Shown: one piece after another, positions 1 through 5,228 of the stretch
How positions within the stretch are numbered: the first letter of the stretch is position 1
Layout of the letters: the number at the start of each line of letters is the position of its first letter
Assembly: GCA_003153655.1 (NCBI GenBank)
Contig: PMAK01000126.1
Span: forward strand, 15,842 to 21,110
Source of the DNA: Phycisphaerales bacterium
GTDB lineage: Bacteria; Planctomycetota; Phycisphaerae; Tepidisphaerales; Tepidisphaeraceae
Direction of reading: 5' to 3'
DNA length: 5,269 bases
Notes under the pieces: generated by a model
Database searches by the model: none
What the model saw: only the letters and a program-made list of their open reading frames with translations
Told to the model about the DNA's origin: nothing
Translations under genes and position numbers: made by a program

Positions 1-2
1 CG

Positions 3-89
3 GCGGGCACGGTGGCGGCGGTGGGCATCGGTAAGTTCCAGCCGGAAACAAACATGAAAACGGAGGCTCTCGACAACCAGAAACTATGA
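3..89 (+). CDS. C-terminal tail of a truncated upstream gene, unidentified
   Basis: One + frame is open from the window edge to a TGA at 87-89. It encodes 28 residues: an Ala/Val/Gly-rich stretch (AGTVAAVGIG) followed by a polar tail (KFQPETNMKTEALDNQKL). A hydrophobic glycine-rich segment with a charged end is what small stress-associated membrane proteins (YtxH-, DUF883- or holin-like) often look like, which would fit the stress gene 75 bp downstream. That is inference only. The other two + frames close at 33 and 57. Too little remains to name a family, and the stretch could be chance. Confidence 0.35.
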   Translation, partial: AGTVAAVGIGKFQPETNMKTEALDNQKL

Positions 90-152
90 ACGGGATACCA
101 GTCACTTTTTAACAACCTGAGCAAATTCGCTTCCAGGCAAATCTCTTTTTTT

Positions 153-156
153 GGAG
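153..156 (+). promoter_or_regulatory. Ribosome binding site of the stress protein gene
   Basis: GGAG lies 7 nt before the ATG at 164, just after a T-rich run (145-152). It supports 164 as the start. The T-run has no hairpin before it, so it is not a terminator. Confidence 0.6.
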
Positions 157-163
157 TACAGAA

Positions 164-706
164 ATGTTGATAAAGAATTCAGTCATCGCGTTGTTCGACC
201 AGCACACTCAGGCAGAAAAGGCAATAGAGGAACTACAGGAGGCAGGCTTCGATATGAAGGCCTTGTCGATTGTCGGTAAGGATTACCACACCGACGAGCA
301 CGTCGTGGGGTATTACACGACTGGCGATCGGATGATGTATTGGGGCAAGAACGGCGCCTTCTGGGGCGGCATCTGGGGGCTGCTGTTCGGGTCGGCGTTT
401 TTCATGATCCCCGGCATCGGCCCATTTGTTGCGGCCGGCCCGATCGTCGCGTGGATCGTCGCAGCTTTGGAGGGAGCGGCCGTTGTCGGCGGGGTCAGCG
501 CCATCGGCGCGGGACTTTACAGCATAGGCGTTCCCAGGAAAAGCATCCTCCAATACGAGACATCCCTCAAGGCTGGCAAGTTCATGTTAGTGGTCCACGG
601 AACCCCGGATGAAGTCACCCGCGCCAAGAAGTTGCTCGACCAGACAGGTATCGGAGTCAGCACGCTGCATATGGAAGCACCCGTTGCCAATGCCGCGCAA
701 TCGTAA
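164..706 (+). CDS. YflT/GS17M-like general stress membrane protein
   Basis: This 180-aa protein has three parts. Residues 7-40 (VIALFDQHTQAEKAIEELQ onward, then GFDMKALSIVGKD) match the style of the YflT / general stress protein 17M domain, a small alpha/beta fold. Residues 64-122 are a glycine-rich hydrophobic core with two or three possible membrane or hairpin segments (GGIWGLLFGSAFFMIPGIGP, then AAGPIVAWIVAALEGAAVVGG). Residues 123-165 (GVPRKSILQYETSLKAGKF, then MLVVHGTPDEV) look like a second small alpha/beta unit, as in bacterial proteins annotated 'general stress protein' or DUF1269-like. A GGAG box 7 nt upstream supports the start. No catalytic residues are evident, and the molecular role of the family is unknown. 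It is the first complete gene of a co-directional group with a receiver protein and a small membrane protein, with 151 bp to the next start. A membrane-associated stress role is inferred from the family resemblance. Confidence 0.75.
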   Translation: MLIKNSVIALFDQHTQAEKAIEELQEAGFDMKALSIVGKDYHTDEHVVGYYTTGDRMMYWGKNGAFWGGIWGLLFGSAFFMIPGIGPFVAAGPIVAWIVAALEGAAVVGGVSAIGAGLYSIGVPRKSILQYETSLKAGKFMLVVHGTPDEVTRAKKLLDQTGIGVSTLHMEAPVANAAQS

Positions 707-845
707 TTCCGGCCGCCACGGGTTTCGGTTCGCCGTTGGTCCCAGAGTCGGTCGGCTGTTGCCGCCCGGCGAGTACCGCTGCCGCTTTTACTGCGGTGAT
801 GATAGAAATGTCACCTACTTCGGTCCCGCAAGCGTAAATGGAAGC

Positions 846-852
846 GAGGAGG
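846..852 (+). promoter_or_regulatory. Strong Shine-Dalgarno that sets the receiver gene start
   Basis: GAGGAGG ends 5 nt before the ATG at 858. The same frame is open back to 609, overlapping the upstream stress gene, but the residues encoded there (Arg/Pro/Cys-rich) do not resemble a receiver. This site is the reason for starting at 858. Confidence 0.8.
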
Positions 853-857
853 TTGCG

Positions 858-1316
858 ATGGATACTGTGGTGTCAGTCGAGATTAGAAAAAAGAAGATCT
901 CCCCCCAGGCCGTCAACATTTTGGTTGTCGAAGATGATCTCGACACGCTCGCCGCTTTTTCGAAGCTTCTTAGGACGGACGGATATTCCGTCTTCACTGC
1001 TGACGGCTATCAGGCGGCAATGGATGTGGCAAAGAGAGAACGAGTCGATCTCGCGGTATGTGACATCGTTTTGTGGGATGGCGACGGATGCGACCTGCTC
1101 AGCGAATTGCAGAAACTGCATCGATTGAAGGCCATCGCCATAACGGGATTGATTTTCGACGATGAAGTTGAACACTACCAGGAAGCGGGATTTGCAACCG
1201 TTCTTCCAAAACCCTGCCAGCATTCGCAACTCAAATGCGTCATCTCGGAATTGATTGAGATTCCGCAAGATCAGTCAACAGGAATCATAACGGGAGAAGA
1301 CGCATGCCCTGCTTAA
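858..1316 (+). CDS. Stand-alone response-regulator receiver protein
   Basis: This is a 152-aa single-domain CheY-like protein. After a 19-residue lysine-containing lead come the expected receiver landmarks. NILVVEDD places the acidic pocket at D26/D27. The phospho-acceptor is D69 in DLAVCDIVLWDGDGCDLL. The switch Thr is T96 in AIAITG, and the conserved Lys is K118 in VLPKPC. The domain ends near residue 135, and a short polar tail with no DNA-binding or enzymatic output follows. It should therefore act by phosphorylation-dependent protein contact, or serve as a phosphate shuttle for a histidine kinase encoded elsewhere; none is in this window. The start at 858 follows GAGGAGG. The 3' end overlaps the next gene by 13 nt in another frame, which points to coupled translation. 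The Phe at the usual aromatic switch site is not evident: the region reads GFATVLPKP, so V115 sits near that position. Confidence 0.9.
   Translation: MDTVVSVEIRKKKISPQAVNILVVEDDLDTLAAFSKLLRTDGYSVFTADGYQAAMDVAKRERVDLAVCDIVLWDGDGCDLLSELQKLHRLKAIAITGLIFDDEVEHYQEAGFATVLPKPCQHSQLKCVISELIEIPQDQSTGIITGEDACPA
1291..1299 (+). promoter_or_regulatory. Ribosome binding site inside the receiver gene
   Basis: GGGAGAAGA precedes the ATG at 1304 and lies within the last codons of the receiver gene, as expected for a translationally coupled pair. Confidence 0.55.
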
Positions 1317-1591
1317 TAGCGATCATCGCAATGTTTTTTCCTCGCCTGATGCTGATCATCATCGCACTGTTCACGAATTGGCTCAGTGCAGCCTTCTCCA
1401 CGTTTCTCTGGCCGATTCTTGGTTTTATTTTCATGCCCTACACGACACTGGCCTACATCGCAGCCATGTTGAATAACCACCACTCTGTCAGCGGCGGCTG
1501 GCTGGTAGTGGTCATCGTCGCTGTATTGCTCGATCTGGGAACCCACGGAGGATCAACACGTCGGTGGCGAGGAAGCCGAACTTCAGAATGA
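1304..1591 (+). CDS. Small three-segment membrane protein, conserved type, function unknown
   Basis: This 95-aa protein is dominated by three hydrophobic stretches: about residues 3-23 (CLIAIIAMFFPRLMLIIIAL), 31-56 (FLWPILGFIFMPYTTLAYIA) and 66-78 (GWLVVVIVAVLLDLG). The pattern MPCL...FFPR...LFTNWL...LWPILGFIFMP...DLGTHGG is one I recognise from short uncharacterised membrane proteins of diverse bacteria. I know no assigned function or family name. The first segment carries an embedded Pro-Arg (P13-R14) and the third ends in D77. The last dozen residues are basic and polar (STRRWRGSRTSE). The start overlaps the receiver gene by 13 nt, so the two proteins are probably made together and may act together at the membrane, which is inference. 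An intrinsic terminator lies about 120 bp downstream. Confidence 0.75.
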   Translation: MPCLIAIIAMFFPRLMLIIIALFTNWLSAAFSTFLWPILGFIFMPYTTLAYIAAMLNNHHSVSGGWLVVVIVAVLLDLGTHGGSTRRWRGSRTSE

Positions 1592-1709
1592 GAAAGTGCC
1601 GCCCCAGCGAACGATGTTTTCCGGGGGCTCTCAGCCTTAGTTGTGGTTTCATGACTTTTTCGTTTTCCGTGATTCGCAAGTGAATGCCAAGGAGGGATGC
1701 ACTTGACGC

Positions 1710-1738
1710 CCTCGATGAAAACCATCGAGGATTTTTTC
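1710..1738 (+). terminator. Intrinsic terminator of the stress cassette
   Basis: A perfect 8-bp stem (CCTCGATG at 1710-1717, CATCGAGG at 1723-1730) with a 5-nt AAAAC loop is followed by ATTTTTTC. This is a textbook rho-independent terminator for + strand transcripts, placed where the three-gene cassette would end. The 118 nt between the last stop codon and the stem hold no gene I can support. Confidence 0.85.
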
Positions 1739-1789
1739 TTTCCTAAGTATTGCTGGGTCAATCAGCGACCGAATTGGTCTTCCGAGAAT

Positions 1790-1811
1790 GGGGTCAGGCA
1801 GGGGTCAGGCA
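1790..1811 (+). repeat. Tandem duplication of an 11-bp unit
   Basis: GGGGTCAGGCA occurs twice back to back (1790-1800 and 1801-1811) with no mismatch. It sits between the terminator and the DUF2294 fragment, at the left edge of the decayed region. I found no further copy or inverted copy in the window. It may be a replication-slippage scar or a remnant of a mobile-element end. Confidence 0.8.
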
Positions 1812-1829
1812 GCTTATGCTATCGTGTTG

Positions 1830-1925
1830 ATGAAAACCCAAGGCGAAATCGAAAATGCAATCTCGGAGAGCCTGGGCCGCTTCGAACAGAAATACATGAG
1901 GCGCGGCCCAAAAGACGTTCACGTT
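1830..1925 (+). pseudogene. 5' fragment of a DUF2294-type gene
   Basis: From the ATG at 1830 the reading frame gives MKTQGEIENAISESLGRFEQ followed by KYMRRGPKDVHV. That is the recognisable N-terminus of DUF2294 proteins: MKT-x-G-x-I-E...I...FE-x-x-YM-x-RGPKD, short cytosolic proteins of roughly 110-120 aa with no established function. After about 32 residues the expected continuation (a hydrophobic strand with a VRLxGVLT-like motif) is absent. The frame instead runs through unrelated Arg/Ser-rich residues to a stop at 2022-2024. The DNA from about 1912 onward fits a GNAT remnant in another frame, so this is a truncated gene joined to foreign sequence. No Shine-Dalgarno precedes the ATG. Confidence 0.65.
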
Positions 1926-2197
1926 CCGCGTGGATCCAGCCTGGAAAATGTGGCATGGCGGCGAAGTCGCTACCCTCCTAATTCAAAAGGGCAACGCACT
2001 ACGCGCGTCAACACGATTGCCTGAAGCTTGTGCTACATACGCCGGTCAATGACGAGCGGGCGGTCGCCTTTTTGCATGAACTGGGTTTTGAATATGCCGG
2101 CGCTCGATAACTGGGCGGAAGGCATTTGTTGGAGTTCTATCTCAGCCTTTACAAACGACCGAATCGGTCCGTCTCCGGCAATAAAGGTCTCGCGTGA
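1912..2197 (+). pseudogene. Decayed GNAT-like acetyltransferase, C-terminal half
   Basis: Two frames join into one GNAT-like sequence. The frame starting at 1912 gives KTFTFRVDPAWKMWHGGEVA and then TLLIQKGNALRAS, ending near 2010. The frame starting at 2012 gives HDCLKLVLHTPVNDERAVAF and then LHELGFEYAGAR. A TAA at 2108-2110 interrupts it, after which LGGRHLLEFYLSLYKRPNRS continues to a TGA at 2195. The order fits the second half of a GNAT fold: a glycine-containing acetyl-CoA loop region, a strand, then N-x-x-A-x-x-F...LGFE..G. A one-base shift at about 2008-2014 plus the internal stop make it non-functional. The N-terminal half is missing, replaced by the DUF2294 fragment. GNAT assignment is from the motif pattern only, so the acceptor substrate cannot be guessed. 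Confidence 0.6.
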
Positions 2198-2249
2198 TGC
2201 GTGGCCGCAACGGCGAGCAACGAAAGACGAGACCACCTGTAGGTAGATC

Positions 2250-2840
2250 TCAAAGCAATGGGGCTTCCGATGAGTCGTGAGGAATACCACAGCCACCGCC
2301 AAGGTTTTGAGTCGCCGCAAAATGCTGAGCAGCATAGACCTTGAGGTCCACGAGTTTTCCCTCATTGATCCATTCCTGCAATCGGAGCGTCACCTCGGAC
2401 AATGGAATCTCATGGACCACAATTGCTTCTCCCCCGACCCCGCCACCATCGCTCAGTTTCCGAAGCTTCGTGCCTAAGCATAGGGTGATGACCTCGCTGC
2501 TCATCCCCGCCGACGTTGGGCCGCTGGCGAGAAGCGATAGGTTCCCAGCGTGATAGCCTGTTTCTTCCTGAAGCTCTCGATTTGCCGCGGCGAGAAGACT
2601 CTCGCTCTCCTGTCGAGCCTCATCACCCACAAGTCCTGCTGGCAGTTCGACGACACGTTTGTTGAGTGGAGGCCGGTACTGCTCCACCAGAAGCAGCTTC
2701 CCTTCGTCGGTGACCGCGACGATCCCGACGATGCCGGTGACTCCACGCCTTTCAGCATATTCCCACCCAGCCCTTTGCATGAATCGCAGGTACTTTCCTT
2801 CGGCCAAAACAATAGGTATCGCGTGTTGGCGTTCCGTCAT
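2250..2840 (-). CDS. Nudix hydrolase, ADP-ribose pyrophosphatase type
   Basis: This 196-aa enzyme probably hydrolyses ADP-ribose or a related nucleoside diphosphate sugar to AMP plus a sugar phosphate, in the cytosol. The Nudix box spans about residues 69-96 and contains R88-E89-L90-Q91-E92-E93-T94-G95-Y96, the metal-binding REUxEExGU core, with E80 seven residues before R88. The loop between the conserved glycine and E80 is about two residues longer than the canonical Gx5E spacing if G72 is the box glycine. Upstream, VEQYRPP (52-58) and VELPAG (64-69) are hallmarks of the ADP-ribose pyrophosphatase branch, and VDLKVYAAQHFA near the C-terminus is also typical. An in-frame TGA (2849-2847) lies only two codons before the ATG, so 2840 is the farthest possible ATG start. 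The Shine-Dalgarno is weak. The gene is convergent with the GNAT remnant, and the IS lies 167 bp upstream of its start, possibly close enough to affect its promoter. Confidence 0.88.
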   Translation of the reverse strand: MTERQHAIPIVLAEGKYLRFMQRAGWEYAERRGVTGIVGIVAVTDEGKLLLVEQYRPPLNKRVVELPAGLVGDEARQESESLLAAANRELQEETGYHAGNLSLLASGPTSAGMSSEVITLCLGTKLRKLSDGGGVGGEAIVVHEIPLSEVTLRLQEWINEGKLVDLKVYAAQHFAATQNLGGGCGIPHDSSEAPLL

Positions 2841-3007
2841 GGAAACTCAAGATACCACCATTTGCGACGGAATCGAATTGCATCCCAACTGCGGGCAATA
2901 CCGTCATGCGACCTTCGCGGCTGTTCTGGAATTTCAATTTTGGGCCGAACCAATTTAACTCTATTTACTCCAGATCAATTCGATGGCGCGAAAATGGGGT
3001 TGACGGA
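2841..3007. other. Intergenic stretch between the Nudix gene and the IS, no supported gene
   Basis: This region should hold the Nudix gene promoter on the - strand, but I see no convincing -35/-10 pair. A + strand reading from 2839 encodes 39 residues to a TAA at 2956 and resembles nothing I know. No prepilin-like coding sequence matching the fragment beyond the IS can be read here in any + frame. Confidence 0.5.
2999..3007 (+). repeat. Left copy of the 9-bp target site duplication
   Basis: GTTGACGGA directly abuts the left inverted repeat and is identical to 4690-4698. Nine base pairs is the duplication length of Tn5/IS50. Confidence 0.9.
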
Positions 3008-3026
3008 CTTTCAATTACCCACATCT
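3008..3026 (+). repeat. Left terminal inverted repeat (IRL)
   Basis: CTTTCAATTACCCACATCT pairs with the complement of 4671-4689, which reads CTATCAATTACCCACATCT. Eighteen of 19 positions match; the mismatch is the third base from the tip. Confidence 0.92.
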
Positions 3027-3212
3027 TCGGTCATTGGCGCATCGGGGGCGGGGTGGTGGTTGGCAGGAATTCCTCCGGGCAATTCTTCTCGTCTGCGTGA
3101 TTTTGACATCGCCTGGCCTTGGGCTTGGCACAATCTTGAACCAGCCTCAACCCTCCAGCGTCGGCCAGTTCTGTTGAACTCCGTTGAAGGCGTGGTGTAG
3201 AACGAAGCAAGC

Positions 3213-3232
3213 GGATGCCACGGACGGCATCC
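3213..3232 (+). promoter_or_regulatory. Hairpin in the transposase mRNA leader
   Basis: GGATGCC (3213-3219) and GGCATCC (3226-3232) form a perfect 7-bp stem with an ACGGAC loop, 26 nt upstream of the transposase ATG. The left arm can also pair with GGCATC at 3253-3258, immediately before the ATG, which would enclose the ribosome binding site (GGAG, 3247-3250). IS4-family elements such as IS10 and IS50 are known to limit transposase translation with leader hairpins. A similar function here is inference. Confidence 0.45.
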
Positions 3233-3246
3233 CATTCCTTTCGGAC

Positions 3247-3250
3247 GGAG
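3247..3250 (+). promoter_or_regulatory. Ribosome binding site that sets the transposase start
   Basis: GGAG lies 8 nt before the ATG at 3259. The frame is open back to an ATG at 3184, but the 25 extra residues do not resemble Tn5 family N-termini. Starting at 3259 gives MGSWIDQEL, which aligns with the family and yields the expected length. Confidence 0.65.
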
Positions 3251-3258
3251 CCGGCATC

Positions 3259-4686
3259 ATGGGATCATGGATCGATCAGGAACTGGCGGGTTGTGAGTTC
3301 GCCGATATACGACTTGGCAAGCGGTTTGGGATGCTGATGGCACAGCTATCCAAAGGTTTGGGCCAGACCCTCCCACTGGCTTGTGGGGACTGGGCAAGCA
3401 CCAAGGCGGCCTATCGCTTTCTCGACAATGACCGCGTGAGCGAGGCGGAGATTCTGGCCGGGCATTTTCAGGCGACGCAGGCGCGGTTTGCCGCGGTGGA
3501 GGGGCCGATCCTGGTGCTGCACGACACGACCGAGTTTTCGTTCACACGCAGCGACACACAGGCGATCGGCCTGACGCACAAGGTCGCGAGTGGGCATAAG
3601 AACAAAGACGGCCGGCAGCGGTTACACACGATCCGCGGCATCCTCATGCATTCGAGCCTGGCCGTGACCACCGACGGCCTGCCGCTGGGCCTTGCGGCGA
3701 TCAAGCTCTGGACCCGCAAGAAGTTCAAGGGCACCCATGCGCTCCAGGGCAAAGGCATCGACGGCGGCAAGCACTCCGTCAACATGACGCGCATCCCGAT
3801 CGAGAAAAAGGAGAGCATCCGGTGGCTGGAGAACGTGCGCCAGTCCACGGCGAACCTCGGCGACGCCAATCGCTGCGTGCACATCGGCGACCGGGAAAGC
3901 GACATCTATGAACTGTTCTGCGAGTGCGAATCATTGGACACGCGTTTCGTGTTTCGCACCTGCGTGGATCGTCGATCCGGCGATGGCCAGCAGACCGTGG
4001 CCGCGGTGATGGAGGAGCAGCATGTCAAGGCCGTGCATCGCGTCGAGGTCATGGATTCCAAGGGCAAGCCAGCGACCGCGGTGCTGGAGATGAAGTACCA
4101 CCGCCTTCAGATGTGCCCGCCCATCGGCAAAGAGAAACGCTACACCAACCTGACGCTGACAGTGATCCATGCCAAGGAACGCGGCAAACCCAAGGACCGC
4201 GATCCGATCGATTGGAAACTGGTCACCAACCTGCCCGTCACGTGCAAGGCGGATGCGATCGAGAAACTGGATTGGTATGCGATGCGGTGGAAGATCGAGA
4301 CCTTTCATAAGGTATTGAAATCCGGCTGCCGGGCCGAGGATTCCAAACTGCGAAACGCCGAGCGACTGGCCAACCTGATCGCGGTCCTGTGCATACTCGC
4401 ATGGCGTGTCCTGTGGCTATGCATGATCAACCGCGTGTCACCGGATCTGCCGGCGAAGTTGGTCTTCACCGATACGGAGATCAAACTCCTCGAACATCTT
4501 GTTCCACTGAAAGACGGCTCACAAAAGAAAACCGTTAGTCAGTTCCTTATCCGGCTGGCCAAACTCGGCGGCTATCTGAACCGAACCCGAGACGCACCGC
4601 CCGGCAACAGGGTCCTCTGGCGCGGCATGGCCAGACTAACCGACATCCACCTCGGCTTCAGCCTGGCCAGAGATGTGGGTAATTGA
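3259..4686 (+). CDS. tnp: IS4-family (Tn5/IS50-like) DDE transposase
   Basis: This 475-aa cut-and-paste transposase acts on the inverted repeats at 3008-3026 and 4671-4689. The N-terminus (about 3-60: WIDQELAGCEFADIRLGKRF, then GDWASTKAAYRFLDN) is the Tn5-type DNA-binding domain. The catalytic triad is D89 (LVLHDTTEFSF), D211 (HIGDRESDIYELF) and E347 within WYAMRWKIETFHKVLKSG. The complete Y-x2-R-x3-E-x6-K signature is Y340, R343, E347, K354. The C-terminal part (about 365-465) corresponds to the dimerisation region. Start at 3259 is chosen by GGAG, by similarity and by length; a longer 500-residue reading from 3184 is possible but less likely. There is no frameshift or premature stop. The last codons and TGA lie in the right inverted repeat. 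Internal Met codons M25 and M27 exist, but nothing shows that an inhibitor form like that of IS50 is made. Confidence 0.95.
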   Translation: MGSWIDQELAGCEFADIRLGKRFGMLMAQLSKGLGQTLPLACGDWASTKAAYRFLDNDRVSEAEILAGHFQATQARFAAVEGPILVLHDTTEFSFTRSDTQAIGLTHKVASGHKNKDGRQRLHTIRGILMHSSLAVTTDGLPLGLAAIKLWTRKKFKGTHALQGKGIDGGKHSVNMTRIPIEKKESIRWLENVRQSTANLGDANRCVHIGDRESDIYELFCECESLDTRFVFRTCVDRRSGDGQQTVAAVMEEQHVKAVHRVEVMDSKGKPATAVLEMKYHRLQMCPPIGKEKRYTNLTLTVIHAKERGKPKDRDPIDWKLVTNLPVTCKADAIEKLDWYAMRWKIETFHKVLKSGCRAEDSKLRNAERLANLIAVLCILAWRVLWLCMINRVSPDLPAKLVFTDTEIKLLEHLVPLKDGSQKKTVSQFLIRLAKLGGYLNRTRDAPPGNRVLWRGMARLTDIHLGFSLARDVGN

Positions 4687-4689
4687 TAG
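4671..4689 (-). repeat. Right terminal inverted repeat (IRR)
   Basis: AGATGTGGGTAATTGATAG is the inverted partner of 3008-3026, 18 of 19 matching. It encodes the transposase C-terminus (DVGN and TGA) on the + strand. Confidence 0.92.
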
Positions 4690-4698
4690 GTTGACGGA
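4690..4698 (+). repeat. Right copy of the 9-bp target site duplication
   Basis: GTTGACGGA, identical to 2999-3007, directly follows the right inverted repeat. Confidence 0.9.
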
Positions 4699-5228
4699 GC
4701 GATTACGTTGCCAGCCACTGCATCGACGATGTAGACAATTGCACCGCCGCACAAGTGGGTCGCGCAACGCCTGAGCGCCTTAATCTGATGATGGACGCGA
4801 ACCTGATGACGAGTCAGCAGATTTTTTATTGTCCGAGTGAGGGGAATCCGCGATATCCGTTTAACACGCCGGAGAATCCTTGGCCGCCGGTTGCGGGGAT
4901 CGATGGGTATGTGGCGTTTGGGTGCACGCCGGCGGTTTATTGGCCGGGCAGCATGGTTCCGGAGCCGATGCCAAGGTTGAGCAAGATGAAAAGTTTGGCG
5001 CTTGCGGCGGATATTGTTTCGACGACGACGATTGTGGCGGCGCGGCATAGTAGCGGGGTCAAGGTCGTGTATGGGGATGGTTCGGCGCATTATGTCGACC
5101 ACGGGACGTTTGCCGCGGATCTGGCGAAGCTGGGAAGCGGGGCGTTTTCTTCGGCGAAGAATGTGAACGATCTCAATACAACCATAACGCCGAGTCTTGG
5201 CGTGTGGGGTGATCTGGATCGGAATTAG
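4695..5228 (+). pseudogene. C-terminal fragment of a prepilin-like H-X9-DG protein
   Basis: The frame is open from 4695 to a TAG at 5226-5228, about 177 residues. It contains RHSSGVKVVYGDGSAHYVD, the H-x9-DG motif (His, nine residues, Asp-Gly) that defines the prepilin-type processing-associated C-terminal domain abundant in Planctomycetota and relatives. Further upstream are a CPS segment (IFYCPSEGNPRYPFNTPENP) and GYVAFGCTPAVYWPGS, both usual in these proteins. Full-length members begin with a type IV prepilin signal and methylation helix (FTLVELLVVIAII-like), which is missing here. The IS abuts the fragment, and the frame has a TGA at 4692-4694 inside the target duplication, so the 5' part cannot simply continue across the IS. 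A GTG at 4755 or ATGs at 4788-4806 could start a shorter product, but none has a clear ribosome binding site and it would lack the secretion signal. Most likely a broken pseudopilin-like surface protein gene. Confidence 0.75.

Larger units (their letters stand above)
3008..4689 (+). mobile_element. Complete IS4-family insertion sequence, IS50/Tn5-like group
   Basis: This 1682-bp element is bounded by 19-bp inverted repeats that differ at one position and flanked by a perfect 9-bp duplication, GTTGACGGA. It holds a single transposase gene covering most of its length. End length, duplication length, transposase size (475 aa against 476 in Tn5) and the YREK signature all match the IS50 group. 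The left 251 bp form the transposase leader, with a hairpin at 3213-3232 and no convincing promoter. On the right the transposase stop codon falls inside the inverted repeat, leaving no non-coding tail. No passenger genes are present. Intact ends, intact gene and identical duplications indicate a recent and probably still mobile insertion. I do not recognise it as a named IS. Confidence 0.93.

Noticed and set aside
609..857. Possible 83-residue N-terminal extension of the receiver protein
   Set aside because: The extension overlaps the stress gene, has no family resemblance, and a strong GAGGAGG precedes the ATG at 858.
1697..1981. Open frame beginning right after AAGGAGGG
   Set aside because: It runs through the terminator and across the DUF2294 fragment in another frame, and the translation resembles no known protein. 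The leader possibility is kept as a low-interest finding.
2028..2246. Open frame over the GNAT remnant
   Set aside because: The GNAT-like residues are in a different frame, so this is a shadow reading.
3103..3134. TTGACA (3103-3108) as -35 of a transposase promoter
   Set aside because: The best -10-like hexamer, CACAAT (3129-3134), is 20 nt away and matches poorly; no good -10 lies at 16-18 nt.
3184..3258. Longer 500-residue form of the transposase starting at 3184
   Set aside because: The extra residues do not resemble Tn5 family N-termini, and the ATG at 3259 has a ribosome binding site and gives the family length.
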